Shown: positions 8,977 through 17,741 of the stretch, piece by piece | Layout: each line of letters opens with the position of its first letter | How positions within the stretch are numbered: the stretch's first letter is position 1 | Origin: Devosia sp. 66-14 | Lineage (GTDB): Bacteria; Pseudomonadota; Alphaproteobacteria; Rhizobiales; Devosiaceae | Assembly (NCBI GenBank): GCA_001899085.1 | Contig: MKVB01000011.1 | Span: forward strand, 126,134 to 190,133 | Length of the DNA: 64,000 bases | Direction of reading: 5' to 3' | Notes under the pieces: generated by a model | Told to the model about the DNA's origin: nothing | What the model saw: only the letters and a program-made list of their open reading frames with translations | Databases searched by the model: none | Made by a program: the position numbers and the translations under genes

Positions 8977-9897
8977 ATGTCCATTGTCTCACTGCGGCCG
9001 CATCGGGTCGCGCAACTGGTGCTGGTCCCGACCATCCTGCTGACGGTCATCGGGGTCTATGGCTCGATGCTGTGGACGCTGCAGATTTCCTTCACCTCGT
9101 CAGGCCTGCTGCCGACCGGCAAGTTCATCGGGCTCGAGCAGTATTTCAAGCTGTTCGAACAGGATCGCTGGCACGTCTCATATCGCAACATGTTCGTGCT
9201 GGGCGGCATCTACATGTTCACCTGTCTCGCCTTCGGGCTGCTGCTGGCCATTGCGATGGACCAGGGCGTCAGGGCCAAGAACGTGCTGCAGACGATTTTT
9301 CTCTACCCCATCGCGCTGTCGTTCATCGTCACCGGCCTCGCCTGGCGCTGGGTGCTCAATCCGACGACGGGGCTCGAGTATTTCGTTCAGGGACTTGGGT
9401 TTAGCGGCTTCAAGTTCAACCTGCTCAACAACCCGGAACTGGCGATCTTCACGCTGGTGATTGCCGCGGTGTGGCACGGTTCGGGCCTGATGATGGCGAT
9501 CATCTTTGCCGGGCTGCAATCGGTCGACAGCGAGTTGTGGCGGGCCAGCCGGGTCGACGGCATCCCCAAGTTCACCATGTACCGGCGCGTCATCCTGCCG
9601 ATGCTGCTGCCGGTGTTCCTGACCTGCATCGTGCTGCTCGCGATGGGTGTGGTCAAAAGCTACGACCTCGTCGTCGCGATGACCGGCGGTGGCCCCGGCT
9701 ATTCCACCGACCTGCCGGCGAAGTTCGTCGTCGACCACCTGTTCGACCGCGCCAATATCGGGCGGGCCTCGGCCGCGGCGGTGCTCATGCTGCTGACGGT
9801 GATTGCGCTCCTGGTGCTGTCGTCGGTGGCGACGCGGCTGCGCAAACACTCGCAATCTGACCAAGGGGCCAAACCCGAGCAAGGGAACAAGTCATGA
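8977..9897 (+). CDS. CUT1 sugar ABC transporter permease (MalF-like)
   Basis: Inner-membrane permease of 306 residues with about six transmembrane helices. These begin with the segment near residues 14-35 and end with one near 275-295. The EAA-loop region (ELWRASRVDGIPKFTMYRRV, about residues 185-205) marks the site contacting the ATPase. It transports the sugar bound by the 7662 product. The C-terminal tail is hydrophilic (Lys/Gln-rich). Its stop overlaps the start of the next permease by ATGA, so the two are co-translated. Family assignment is firm; substrate is not. Confidence 0.93.
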   Translation: MSIVSLRPHRVAQLVLVPTILLTVIGVYGSMLWTLQISFTSSGLLPTGKFIGLEQYFKLFEQDRWHVSYRNMFVLGGIYMFTCLAFGLLLAIAMDQGVRAKNVLQTIFLYPIALSFIVTGLAWRWVLNPTTGLEYFVQGLGFSGFKFNLLNNPELAIFTLVIAAVWHGSGLMMAIIFAGLQSVDSELWRASRVDGIPKFTMYRRVILPMLLPVFLTCIVLLAMGVVKSYDLVVAMTGGGPGYSTDLPAKFVVDHLFDRANIGRASAAAVLMLLTVIALLVLSSVATRLRKHSQSDQGAKPEQGNKS

Positions 9898-10751
9898 CCC
9901 GCCACCTCACACCTGCCCGGATCGGCATCTATGCCTTCCTGATCATCTCGGCGGCGTTCTTCCTGATCCCGTTCTTCGTCATCGTCACCACGTCGCTGAA
10001 GACGGTCGACGAGATCCGTGGCGGCAGCATTTTCGAGCTGCCGCAGGCGCTGGACTTCTCGGCCTGGACCAAGGCCTGGGGAACGGCCTGCATCGGGCGC
10101 GATTGCGCCGGCATCAGCCCGGGTTTCTTCAACTCGGTCAAGATCATGGTGCTCTCGACCGGCATCTCGCTGTTCGTCGCGGCGCTCAACGGCTTTGCGC
10201 TGGCGCAGTGGCGGGTGCCGCATGACGGCAAGATCCTTGCCATGCTGCTGCTCGGCGCCTTCCTGCCCTACCAGGTGATGCTCTATCCGCTGGTCCGCAT
10301 GTTCTCGATCGCCGGCATCAACCAGTCGCTGGCGGGCGTGGTGCTGGTGCATGTGCTGTTCGGGCTGCCGATCCTGATCCTCATCTTCCGCAACTTCTAC
10401 ATTTCGCTGCCGGCCGAGCTGATCAAGGCGGCACGCGTCGACGGGGCCGGGTTCTTCCAGACCTTTTTCCGCATCGTGCTGCCCATGTCGGTGAACGTCA
10501 TCATCGTGGCCGCCATCCTGTCGGTCACCGGGGTGTGGAACGATTACCTGCTGGGGCTGATCTTCGCCGGCCGGGAAAACCTGCCGATGACCGTGGCGCT
10601 GGCCGGGCTGGTGGGCACCCAGATCGGGGTGCCGGAGTACAACGTCAACATGGCCGCAACGCTGATCACAGCACTGCCGCCGCTGCTGCTCTACCTCGCC
10701 TCGGGCCGATATTTCGTTCGTGGCGTCACCGCCGGCGCGGTCAAGGGATAG
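9894..10751 (+). CDS. CUT1 sugar ABC transporter permease (MalG-like)
   Basis: Second permease of the same importer, 285 residues with six hydrophobic segments. The first is at residues 10-32 (IYAFLIISAAFFLIPFFVIV) and the last near 250-270. The EAA motif reads ELIKAARVDGAGFFQTFFRI, followed by LPMS. A periplasmic loop after the first helix contains two Cys (ACIGRDCAG). Overlap with the previous gene by four bases and a short gap to the ATPase gene (10756) indicate one operon. Confidence 0.93.
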   Translation: MTRHLTPARIGIYAFLIISAAFFLIPFFVIVTTSLKTVDEIRGGSIFELPQALDFSAWTKAWGTACIGRDCAGISPGFFNSVKIMVLSTGISLFVAALNGFALAQWRVPHDGKILAMLLLGAFLPYQVMLYPLVRMFSIAGINQSLAGVVLVHVLFGLPILILIFRNFYISLPAELIKAARVDGAGFFQTFFRIVLPMSVNVIIVAAILSVTGVWNDYLLGLIFAGRENLPMTVALAGLVGTQIGVPEYNVNMAATLITALPPLLLYLASGRYFVRGVTAGAVKG

Positions 10752-10755
10752 GAAA

Positions 10756-11838
10756 ATGACCACAGTCCAACTCAACAAGCTCAGCCGCTATTACGGCACC
10801 TATCACGCCTTGCGGGATGTCTCGCTGTCGGTGCAGTCGGGCGAGTTCATCGTGCTGCTCGGCCCATCCGGTTGCGGCAAGTCGACCTTGCTTTCGGCCA
10901 TTGCCGGGCTCGACGACCTGCAGGGCGGCCAGGTGTTGCTGGACAACCAGGACGTTACCAAACAGGAGCCCAGCCGGCGCAATATCGGAATGGTGTTCCA
11001 GTCCTACGCGCTCTACCCCACCATGACGGCCCGGCAGAACCTGTCGTTCGGCCTCGAGGTGGCGCGGACGCCGAAGGCCGAGATCAACCAGCGGGTCGAA
11101 TGGGCGGCGCAGGTGCTGCAACTCACCCCCTTGCTCAACCGCAAGCCGGGGCAGCTTTCAGGGGGCCAGCGCCAGCGCGTCGCCATCGGCCGCGCCCTGG
11201 TGCGCAAGTCGAACCTGTTCCTGTTCGATGAGCCGCTCAGCAACCTCGACGCCAAGCTGCGCACTGAAATGCGCGTGGAGATCAAAGCGCTGCACGAGCG
11301 GCTTGGCGCAACCTTCATCTATGTGACGCACGACCAGATCGAGGCGATGACGCTGGCCTCCAAGATCGCGGTGATGCGGAGCGGCGTGATCGAGCAGTTC
11401 GGTCCGCCCGAAGAGCTCTACGATCGGCCGGCCAGCCTGTTCGTCGCCGACTTTCTCGGCTCGCCATCGATGAACCAGCTGGCGGGAACGCTGCGGGTCG
11501 AGGATGGCCGGGTGTTCGTCGAGCATGCCGGCGGCCGCAGCGAGGTCACCGGCTACCCATTCGCGGCGCCACCCAAAGACGGGCTCGAGGTGGTGCTGGG
11601 CCTGCGTCCCGAGCAACTGAGCATCGGCGAGGGGGGTGGAGCAGGGCGGCTGACGGTCCGGCTCCTGCTGATCGAGCCGCTCGGCGCCGACAGTCTTGCT
11701 TGGTGCGAGGTGGGTGGCCAGCGGATGTCGGTGCGGGTGCCGCCGGCACTGGCCAGATCCCTTTCCGGTGAACTGCCGGTGAGCTTCGCGCCCGCCACTG
11801 TTTCGCTGTTCGACAAGACCATCGGCCACCGTCTCTGA
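10756..11838 (+). CDS. sugar ABC transporter ATP-binding protein (MsmK/UgpC type)
   Basis: ATPase that drives the CUT1 importer, 360 residues. Walker A is GPSGCGKST (about residues 36-44), then Q-loop VFQSYALYP, signature LSGGQRQR, Walker B LFLFDEPLSNLD and H-loop YVTHDQIEA. The C-terminal ~120 residues form the MalK-like regulatory (TOBE/OB) domain. The true start is the ATG at 10756, four bases after the permease stop; the longer frame from 10720 is upstream read-through. The catabolic genes at 11865 and 12695 follow closely. Confidence 0.94.
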   Translation: MTTVQLNKLSRYYGTYHALRDVSLSVQSGEFIVLLGPSGCGKSTLLSAIAGLDDLQGGQVLLDNQDVTKQEPSRRNIGMVFQSYALYPTMTARQNLSFGLEVARTPKAEINQRVEWAAQVLQLTPLLNRKPGQLSGGQRQRVAIGRALVRKSNLFLFDEPLSNLDAKLRTEMRVEIKALHERLGATFIYVTHDQIEAMTLASKIAVMRSGVIEQFGPPEELYDRPASLFVADFLGSPSMNQLAGTLRVEDGRVFVEHAGGRSEVTGYPFAAPPKDGLEVVLGLRPEQLSIGEGGGAGRLTVRLLLIEPLGADSLAWCEVGGQRMSVRVPPALARSLSGELPVSFAPATVSLFDKTIGHRL

Positions 11839-11864
11839 CGGGCCCACAGCACGGAGAGTTTCGT

Positions 11865-12689
11865 ATGTTTTTTGGCACCAATGTCTATGGCTGGACGCTC
11901 CTCGCCCGCCGGGACGGCAAAGACTGGAGCGTTGAAAGCGCCATGGCTGATGCCAGGGCGGCGGGCATCAGCGGCTGGGAGCATTCCTTCCGCAAGGCCG
12001 AGGATGTCGAGGGCGTTGCGGCGGCGGCAGCGCGACAGGGCCTCGCCATGCGTTCAGCCTATGTGTTCGGCGCCTTCCATGAGCCCGAGCTCGCCGCCGC
12101 GGCAAGCGCCAACGCGCTCGAGGTCGCCGCGGCGCTGCGCCAGGTCGGGGTGCGGCAACTGATCTTCAACCCGGATCCGCTGCCGGGCGGGGCGCTGAAA
12201 TCGGATGCGCAGCTGCGGACGCAGAGCGCGGCGATCGAGGCGTTGGGCCAGCAGCTCGCCGCCGCCGGCAGCCGGCTGCTCTACCACACGCATGATCCCG
12301 AGATGAAAGGCGGGGCACGCGAGTTCCACCACATGATGGTCAATACCGACCCGGCCGCAGTCGGGCTCTGCCTCGATGTGCATTGGGTCTATCGCGGCGC
12401 CGAGAACAGCCAGGTGGCGCTCGAGGACATCGTCAGCCTCTATGCCGCGCGCATCGGGCTGTTGCACCTGCGCCAATCTGCCGGTGGGGTGTGGACCGAG
12501 GATATCGGGGCCGGTGACATCGACTTCGGCGCGCTGGCCGCACATCTGGTGGCGCGGGGCGTCAAGGCGCACCTGGTGCTGGAACTGGCCATGGAGGCCG
12601 GCACGCCGGCGCAGCTCTCGGGCACCGAAGCCAATGCGCGCAGCATCGCCTATCTCGAGCCGCTGTTCTCAGAAATCGCCATCAACTGA
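11865..12689 (+). CDS. sugar isomerase/epimerase-like TIM-barrel protein
   Basis: 274-residue AP-endonuclease-2-type TIM barrel, the fold of xylose isomerase-like sugar isomerases, epimerases and dehydratases. Metal-site candidates are His in YHTHDPEM, Asp/His in CLDVHWVYRG and Glu in LVLELAME. In such operons these proteins often work with Gfo/Idh/MocA dehydrogenases on 3-keto sugars or inosose-type intermediates; that role is inference. It starts 26 bases after the ATPase and is followed five bases later by a Gfo/Idh/MocA gene, so it is part of the same transcription unit. Confidence 0.82.
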   Translation: MFFGTNVYGWTLLARRDGKDWSVESAMADARAAGISGWEHSFRKAEDVEGVAAAAARQGLAMRSAYVFGAFHEPELAAAASANALEVAAALRQVGVRQLIFNPDPLPGGALKSDAQLRTQSAAIEALGQQLAAAGSRLLYHTHDPEMKGGAREFHHMMVNTDPAAVGLCLDVHWVYRGAENSQVALEDIVSLYAARIGLLHLRQSAGGVWTEDIGAGDIDFGALAAHLVARGVKAHLVLELAMEAGTPAQLSGTEANARSIAYLEPLFSEIAIN

Positions 12690-12694
12690 GGTCC

Positions 12695-13789
12695 ATGATG
12701 AACTGGAGACTGTTTCTCATCGGCGCCGGGGCGATCGCCCACCAGCACGCCAAGGCCGCGAAGCGACTGGGCGAGGTGGAGATTTTCGCCGCCGATCCAT
12801 TCGAGACGGCGCGCGCCAATTTCGCCGCGGCCTTCCCGCAGGCGACCTTGTTCGACAATCCGACCGCGATGCTCGCGAGTTCAGCGGCGCAGAGCCGCGA
12901 CATCGTGGTCGTCGCGGTGCCGCCCTGGCTGCACAAGGATGCCGCCCTCGAGGCCATTGGTTCGGGCCGGCATGTGCTGATCGAAAAACCGGTGGCTCGA
13001 ACCATGGCGGAGTTCGACGCCATTCGCGACGCAGCCGCGCGGGCCAAGGTCTATCTGGGCGACTGCAGCGTGCGCTTTCTTGTCGGCGACGCCTTGCCGC
13101 GCGCCCGCGGGCTGCTTGCCGGTGGCGGCATCGGCAGGCCCTATCACGCCCGCCTCGTCAATCGGCGCCCGCGGTCGCGCCCGGGCATCGAGTATCAGCC
13201 TTCGAGCACCTGGTTCCTCGACAAGGACAAGAGCGGTGGCGGTGCGATTTTCGACTGGGGTGTCTACGACCTCACCATGTTCTTCGATGTGCTGCGTCCG
13301 GTGGCGGCCGAGGTCCACAGTGCCTGGCTCGCGGCGCCCAGGACCGCGATTGATCCGCCCGATCATCCGATCAGCATCGAGACCCATGCCGGCGCGTCGA
13401 TGACGCTGACGCTCGAGGATAGGTCGCGGGTGAGCTTCGACTATGAGCGCGGCAACGGCCTGCACGGCGAACCGCAGGCGACGCTCAATGTCGATGGCAC
13501 CGAAGGTGGCCTCACCTGGCAGTGGTGTCCGCCCTTCGAGGACAACATCGCGACGCTGACCCACCATGTCGATGTCGGCGGCAAGATCGAGAGCCGAACC
13601 GAACGCTTCGGCGAGTTCGGCTGGGAGGAGGTGCACGCCCAGCCCCTGCTGGCCTTCGCCGCCCGGATCGAGGGCCGGCAGAGCGTGATCCTGCCCGAGG
13701 CGCGCCTGGCGTTCAATTTCGGGGTGATGTCGGCGATCTATGTGTGCGCCGAGACCAGCCGGCCCGTCGAAGTCCGGCTGGAGGTCTAG
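12695..13789 (+). CDS. Gfo/Idh/MocA-family oxidoreductase (1 of 3)
   Basis: NAD(P)-dependent sugar or polyol dehydrogenase, 364 residues. The Rossmann motif is at the N-terminus (FLIGAGAIAHQHAKAA), the conserved EKP (LIEKPVARTM) lies near residue 98, and a C-terminal alpha/beta domain follows with WFLDKDKSGGGAIFDWGVYD. Two adjacent ATG codons (12695, 12698) share a GAGG ribosome site. It ends the transporter operon and converges on the LacI gene with a hairpin between them. Substrate is unknown; the protein is only distantly similar by eye to the two family members at 20074 and 21147. Confidence 0.88.
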   Translation: MMNWRLFLIGAGAIAHQHAKAAKRLGEVEIFAADPFETARANFAAAFPQATLFDNPTAMLASSAAQSRDIVVVAVPPWLHKDAALEAIGSGRHVLIEKPVARTMAEFDAIRDAAARAKVYLGDCSVRFLVGDALPRARGLLAGGGIGRPYHARLVNRRPRSRPGIEYQPSSTWFLDKDKSGGGAIFDWGVYDLTMFFDVLRPVAAEVHSAWLAAPRTAIDPPDHPISIETHAGASMTLTLEDRSRVSFDYERGNGLHGEPQATLNVDGTEGGLTWQWCPPFEDNIATLTHHVDVGGKIESRTERFGEFGWEEVHAQPLLAFAARIEGRQSVILPEARLAFNFGVMSAIYVCAETSRPVEVRLEV

Positions 13790-13794
13790 GCGAG

Positions 13795-13830
13795 GAAAGC
13801 GGCGGCGCACCCGGCGCGCCTGCCGCTTTC
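13795..13830. terminator. bidirectional terminator hairpin between convergent genes
   Basis: GAAAGCGGC (13795-13803) pairs with GCCGCTTTC (13822-13830), with additional G+C pairing inside. It fills the gap between the convergent Gfo/Idh/MocA and LacI stops. The A-rich and T-rich stem ends give U-rich 3' sides on both strands. Confidence 0.6.
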
Positions 13831-14850
13831 TCACATCGCCGGAATGTTCTCCTTGAAGATGATCCGGGGTTCGATCAGCTTGCGGGTCAGGAACGGCGCC
13901 GAGGCAGCGATCGAGCCGAGCAACTGGATCACCGACTGCTCGGCGATGAGCCGGGCATTCTGGTCGATGACCACGTCGACCTGATCGTTGAGCAGGTAGC
14001 CGCGGGTCAGCTTGGTCAGGTCGTGGCAGATGAAATATGGCCGGCGCCCCTTGTGCGCTTCCGACAGCGCCCGCACCACACCGGATCGGCCGGCCCCGAT
14101 GCAGTAGATGCCGTCGATCGGCTCCTTCGCCTCGAGCATCCGGCTGGCGGCGCGGTAGCTGGTTTCGGGCTGGTCGTTGATCTCCTGTACTTCGGAGACG
14201 ACGAGATCGGGGAACTCCTCGGCAAGCACCGACCGGAAACCCATCTCGCGCTCCTCGTGACCGCGATAGACACGCGATCCGGTCAACAGCGCCAGCCGGC
14301 CCTTGCCCTGCAGAAAGCGGCCGAACAGGTGGGCGACGGTCCGCCCCGCAACACGGTTGTCGATGCCGACATAGGCGGAGCGGGGGGCTGCCGGAACGTC
14401 GGTCACGATGGTGACCACGCGAACCCCGCCCTCGACGATCTCACGGATGATGTTGCGGGTCTTGGGGTGATCGAGGGCAATGACGCCGACGCCGTGGACG
14501 GTTTCGGACAGCTTGTCGATCGCCCGCTGCAGGTGGTCGGGCGACGTCCCTTCGATATCGTGGATGGTGCATCGCGAGACCAGCGGCAGGCGGGCGCAGA
14601 AATCCTCGAGGTGATCCGCCAAGTCGACCATGAAGGCATTGCCGCCGATCGGCAGCATGAACTCGAGGTGCGCCGGCCGGGAGGGCAGGGTGACGGCCCC
14701 CATCGTCGGCAGATAGCCGAGCTGCTGTGCCGCTTCTAGCACCCGCTGGCGGTTGGCCGCCGAAACCCCCGGACGGTTGTTGAGGGCCCGGTCAACCGTG
14801 GCGGTCGACAGCCCGCACGCCGCCGAAATATCCAACATCGTTGCCTTCAT
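13831..14850 (-). CDS. LacI-family transcriptional regulator
   Basis: 339-residue repressor-type regulator. It has an N-terminal LacI helix-turn-helix (MLDISAACGLSTATVDRALN, residues ~4-23) followed by the hinge and a periplasmic-binding-protein-like sensor domain. I chose the ATG at 14850, which starts the HTH and follows AGGA; an ATG at 14913 would add 21 residues not seen in the family. It is divergent from the SDR-CoA operon (14961 on) and convergent with the transporter operon, so it probably senses an intermediate of this locus. The shared word TGATCTGATGG before both operons supports control of both (inference). Confidence 0.92.
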   Translation of the reverse strand: MKATMLDISAACGLSTATVDRALNNRPGVSAANRQRVLEAAQQLGYLPTMGAVTLPSRPAHLEFMLPIGGNAFMVDLADHLEDFCARLPLVSRCTIHDIEGTSPDHLQRAIDKLSETVHGVGVIALDHPKTRNIIREIVEGGVRVVTIVTDVPAAPRSAYVGIDNRVAGRTVAHLFGRFLQGKGRLALLTGSRVYRGHEEREMGFRSVLAEEFPDLVVSEVQEINDQPETSYRAASRMLEAKEPIDGIYCIGAGRSGVVRALSEAHKGRRPYFICHDLTKLTRGYLLNDQVDVVIDQNARLIAEQSVIQLLGSIAASAPFLTRKLIEPRIIFKENIPAM

Positions 14851-14859
14851 CTCGCATCC

Positions 14860-14880
14860 TGATCTGATGGAATCTGATGT
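14860..14880. promoter_or_regulatory. candidate LacI operator region, tandem ATCTGATG words
   Basis: TGATCTGATGG (14860-14870) is followed immediately by a second ATCTGATG copy (14872-14879). The first word is identical to 7530-7540. The site lies within 30 bases of the LacI start and about 80 bases before the divergent SDR gene, a natural place for autorepression and operon control. Confidence 0.4.
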
Positions 14881-14960
14881 GCCATGTGATTGGCTCCCAT
14901 CAATCCTTTTCATAGCTTCGGCACGAACACAATGAGCCGTCGCGGCCGATTCCGAGGTAG

Positions 14961-15728
14961 ATGAAAATGGGTGCGCTGGCTGGTCGGCACGTGGTGATTT
15001 CGGGCGCGGCCGGCGGTCTGGGCACCGGGCTTTGCCTGCGGCTGCTGCGTGAAGGGGCGCGCGTTCTTGCGACCGACGTAAGCGAGGTGAAGGGCCTGGC
15101 GCTGTGCGAGGCCATCGCAGAGGCCGGGCTGCCGCAGGAGCGCTGCAACTTCGTGGTGCTCGATCAATCCGGCGAGGACGCGGTGGCGGCCGGGATGGCT
15201 GAGGCGATTGCCCGGCACGGCGCGCCCGATGCGCTGGTCAACAACGCCGCCATCTATCCCAGCATGCCCACCGAGGACCTGCCCTACGAGCTGTTCATGC
15301 AGGTGCAGGCGGTCAATGTCGGTGGCGCCGTGGCGCTGCTGCGCGCCTGTCTCCCCGGGCTCAAGGCCTCGGGCAACGGGCGGGTGGTCAACATCTCGAG
15401 CATCACCTTCGATACGGGCTACAGGAATCTGTCGGCCTATGTCGCAGCCAAGGGCGCGCTTATCGGCCTTGCCCGGGTCTGGGCGCGCGATCTGGGGCCG
15501 TTCGGCATCACCGCCAACGCCGTATCGCCGGGGGCCTTTCCCACCGATGCCGAAAAAATCCACCCCGACCCCGAGCAGTACACGCAGTTCGTGCTCGACC
15601 AGCAGGCGGTGAAACGGCGCGGCACGAACGAGGATTTCGCGGGGCTCGTATCGTTCCTGCTCGGGCCCGATGCCGGGTTCATCACCGGCCAGACGATCCG
15701 CGTCGATGGCGGCTGGATGATGGCGTGA
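14961..15728 (+). CDS. SDR-family NAD(P)-dependent oxidoreductase
   Basis: Classical short-chain dehydrogenase of 255 residues. The cofactor motif GAAGGLGTG is near residues 16-24, NNAAIYP near 97-103, the catalytic Ser in NISSITFD, and Tyr/Lys in YVAAK. The C-terminal TGQTIRVDGGWMMA is typical. It probably oxidises a hydroxyl on a sugar-derived acid or polyol. It is the first gene of a tightly packed plus-strand operon running to 22247 and is divergent from LacI. The ATG at 14961 follows CGAGGTAG; a second ATG two codons on is possible. Confidence 0.92.
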   Translation: MKMGALAGRHVVISGAAGGLGTGLCLRLLREGARVLATDVSEVKGLALCEAIAEAGLPQERCNFVVLDQSGEDAVAAGMAEAIARHGAPDALVNNAAIYPSMPTEDLPYELFMQVQAVNVGGAVALLRACLPGLKASGNGRVVNISSITFDTGYRNLSAYVAAKGALIGLARVWARDLGPFGITANAVSPGAFPTDAEKIHPDPEQYTQFVLDQQAVKRRGTNEDFAGLVSFLLGPDAGFITGQTIRVDGGWMMA

Positions 15729-15738
15729 GGAGAGTGCG

Positions 15739-16521
15739 ATGAGCGACACCGAACATGGGCGCATCACCGCCCTGCGCCAGGGGCGGGTGCTGCAGATCAT
15801 TCTCGATCGGCCAGCCAAGCTGAACGCCGTGTCGCGCCAGATGGCGCGGCAACTCGAGGCGCTGGTGGCCGAGATCAATACCGATGACGAGGTGCGTTGC
15901 GTGGTCCTGACCGGTGCCGGCGAGCGCGCGTTCTGCGCCGGGACCGATATCAGGCAGCTCGACGAGTTCGACGATGCGTGGAATTTCCGCAATCGCGAGG
16001 ATTACTGCATGTCGGTGCGCCGGATCAGCAAGCCGGTGATCGCAGCCATCAACGGCTATGCGCTCGGCGGCGGGCTCGAAATGGCGCTGAGCTGCGACAT
16101 CCGGTTGGCCGCAGCGACGGCTCAGTTCGGCGCGCCGGAGATCAAGCTGGGCTGGATCGGCGGCGGCGGTATGGCGCAGCTGCTCAGCCGTTCCGCCGGG
16201 ACCTCCAACGCCTCGCTGATGCTGATGAGCGGCGACGCGATCCCGGCCGGCAAGGCGCTGGCCTGGGGGCTGGTGTCCGAGGTGATGGAGCCTGCCGAAC
16301 TGATGGCGCGCAGCATGGCGCTGGCGGAGACCATAGCGTCCCGTGCGCCGATCGCCGCCGAGATGGCCAAGCTCAATGTCGAGGCGGCGGCGAACATGCC
16401 GGCAAAGCAGGCCACGCAATATGAGCTCGACCTGCAGGCGATCTGCTTTGCGACGAGCGATGCTGCCGAAGGGCGCGCCGCCTTCAAGCAGAAACGCGCC
16501 CCAATCTTCCGCCGCAAGTAG
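15739..16521 (+). CDS. enoyl-CoA hydratase/isomerase family protein
   Basis: Crotonase-fold protein of 260 residues. The CoA and oxyanion-hole segments are ERAFCAGTDIRQL (near residue 60) and GYALGGGLEMAL (near residue 108), with the C-terminal helix ending in FKQKRAP. In the second active-site region it has GAPEIKLGWIGGGGM, close to the usual PE..LG..PG. It should hydrate, dehydrate or isomerise a CoA thioester. With the CoA-transferase at 17742 it implies that a product of this sugar locus is handled as a CoA ester, which is unusual for an operon with a CUT1 importer and Gfo/Idh/MocA enzymes. Confidence 0.9.
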   Translation: MSDTEHGRITALRQGRVLQIILDRPAKLNAVSRQMARQLEALVAEINTDDEVRCVVLTGAGERAFCAGTDIRQLDEFDDAWNFRNREDYCMSVRRISKPVIAAINGYALGGGLEMALSCDIRLAAATAQFGAPEIKLGWIGGGGMAQLLSRSAGTSNASLMLMSGDAIPAGKALAWGLVSEVMEPAELMARSMALAETIASRAPIAAEMAKLNVEAAANMPAKQATQYELDLQAICFATSDAAEGRAAFKQKRAPIFRRK

Positions 16522-16535
16522 TTCGGAGCCGCGCC

Positions 16536-17729
16536 ATGGTCGCCTTGTTTGGACGAGAGTTCAGCCGCCGCGAGGTGGCGGGACATGCCGGATCGCTGAG
16601 CCAGTTCGCCGGCGTGCGCCTGTCGACGCTGGCCGATGGGCTGGAGCGCGGCATCCGCATGCTCGAGTTCCGCTCGGGCACGGGCCTCATGTTCAGCGTG
16701 CTGGTGGATCGGGCGATGGATATCGCGACCTGCGAGTATCGCGGCCTGCCCATCGGCTGGCACTCGCCCAGCGGCTTCCGCCACCCGGGCCTGCACGAGT
16801 ACGAAGGCGAGCACGGCTTTGCCTGGCAGCGCTCGTTCTCCGGCCTGCTGGTGACCTGCGGCCTCGACCACATCCTGTTCCCCGACGAGGCGCCGGCCGA
16901 GCACTATTTCTATCCGGCCCGCCAGAGCATCACCAATACCGTGCATGGGCGGATCAGCACGATCCCCGGCCGCCTCTCGGGCTATGGCGAGCGCTGGGAG
17001 GGCGATCGCTGCTTTCTGTGGGCCGAGGGGGTAATGACGCAGGCCGCGGTGTTCGCCGAAGATCTCGAACTGGTGCGCCGGATCGAGATCGAAGTGGGTA
17101 CCAACCGGATTCACCTCAACGACGTGGTGCGCAACCGCGGTTTCAACCCTACGCCGCACATGTACTGCTACCACATCAATGTGGGGCACCCGGTGCTCGA
17201 TGCCGGATCGCGTTACCTGGCGCCGATCGCCGACGTGGTCTGGGCCGCTCATGACGGCGACAATTATCGCGCCCAGGGGGTCGGCTACCACACGCTGGGG
17301 GGGCCGCAGGCGGGTTTCTACGAGCAGGTCTGGCAGCACGAACTGGCGGCAGATGCCGAGGGGCTCTGTTCTGTCGCCCTGGTCAACGACCGGCTCGGCA
17401 TCGGCTTCGAGGTCACCACCCGCAAGGACCAGTTCCCCTGCATGTACGAGTGGCAGGACCTGCAGGCCGGCCATTATGCCGTCGGCATCGAACCCTCGAC
17501 CCATCACGTGCTCGGCGCGGCCGAAGCGCGCCGGCGTGGGGAGGCCATCATGCTCGAAGGCGGCGAAACGCGCCGCTACGACACGGTGCTGTCGATCCTC
17601 CCCGACGCCGAGGCCATCGCGGCGGCCGAGGCGGCCATTGTCGGGGTCGCCCGGCAACCAGCCGACCCCTATCCGCGGCCATCCTACAATTTCCGCCCGC
17701 TCCGGCAGGGCTCACGAACCTCCTCATAA
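16536..17729 (+). CDS. DUF4432 family protein (aldose-epimerase-like fold)
   Basis: 397 residues matching the DUF4432 type, a galactose-mutarotase-like beta-sandwich family of unsettled function. Segments such as RAMDIATCEYRGLPIGWHSP, GLLVTCGLDH, PHMYCYHINVGHP and IEPSTHH are characteristic. Conserved His and Glu (HMYCYHIN, GIEPSTH) are candidate active-site residues. Family members are often linked to sugar catabolic operons, where ring opening or C-C/C-O bond handling has been suggested. It lies between the enoyl-CoA hydratase and CoA-transferase genes with short gaps. No signal peptide, so it is cytoplasmic. Confidence 0.8.
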   Translation: MVALFGREFSRREVAGHAGSLSQFAGVRLSTLADGLERGIRMLEFRSGTGLMFSVLVDRAMDIATCEYRGLPIGWHSPSGFRHPGLHEYEGEHGFAWQRSFSGLLVTCGLDHILFPDEAPAEHYFYPARQSITNTVHGRISTIPGRLSGYGERWEGDRCFLWAEGVMTQAAVFAEDLELVRRIEIEVGTNRIHLNDVVRNRGFNPTPHMYCYHINVGHPVLDAGSRYLAPIADVVWAAHDGDNYRAQGVGYHTLGGPQAGFYEQVWQHELAADAEGLCSVALVNDRLGIGFEVTTRKDQFPCMYEWQDLQAGHYAVGIEPSTHHVLGAAEARRRGEAIMLEGGETRRYDTVLSILPDAEAIAAAEAAIVGVARQPADPYPRPSYNFRPLRQGSRTSS

Positions 17730-17741
17730 GGAAACCCCGCC

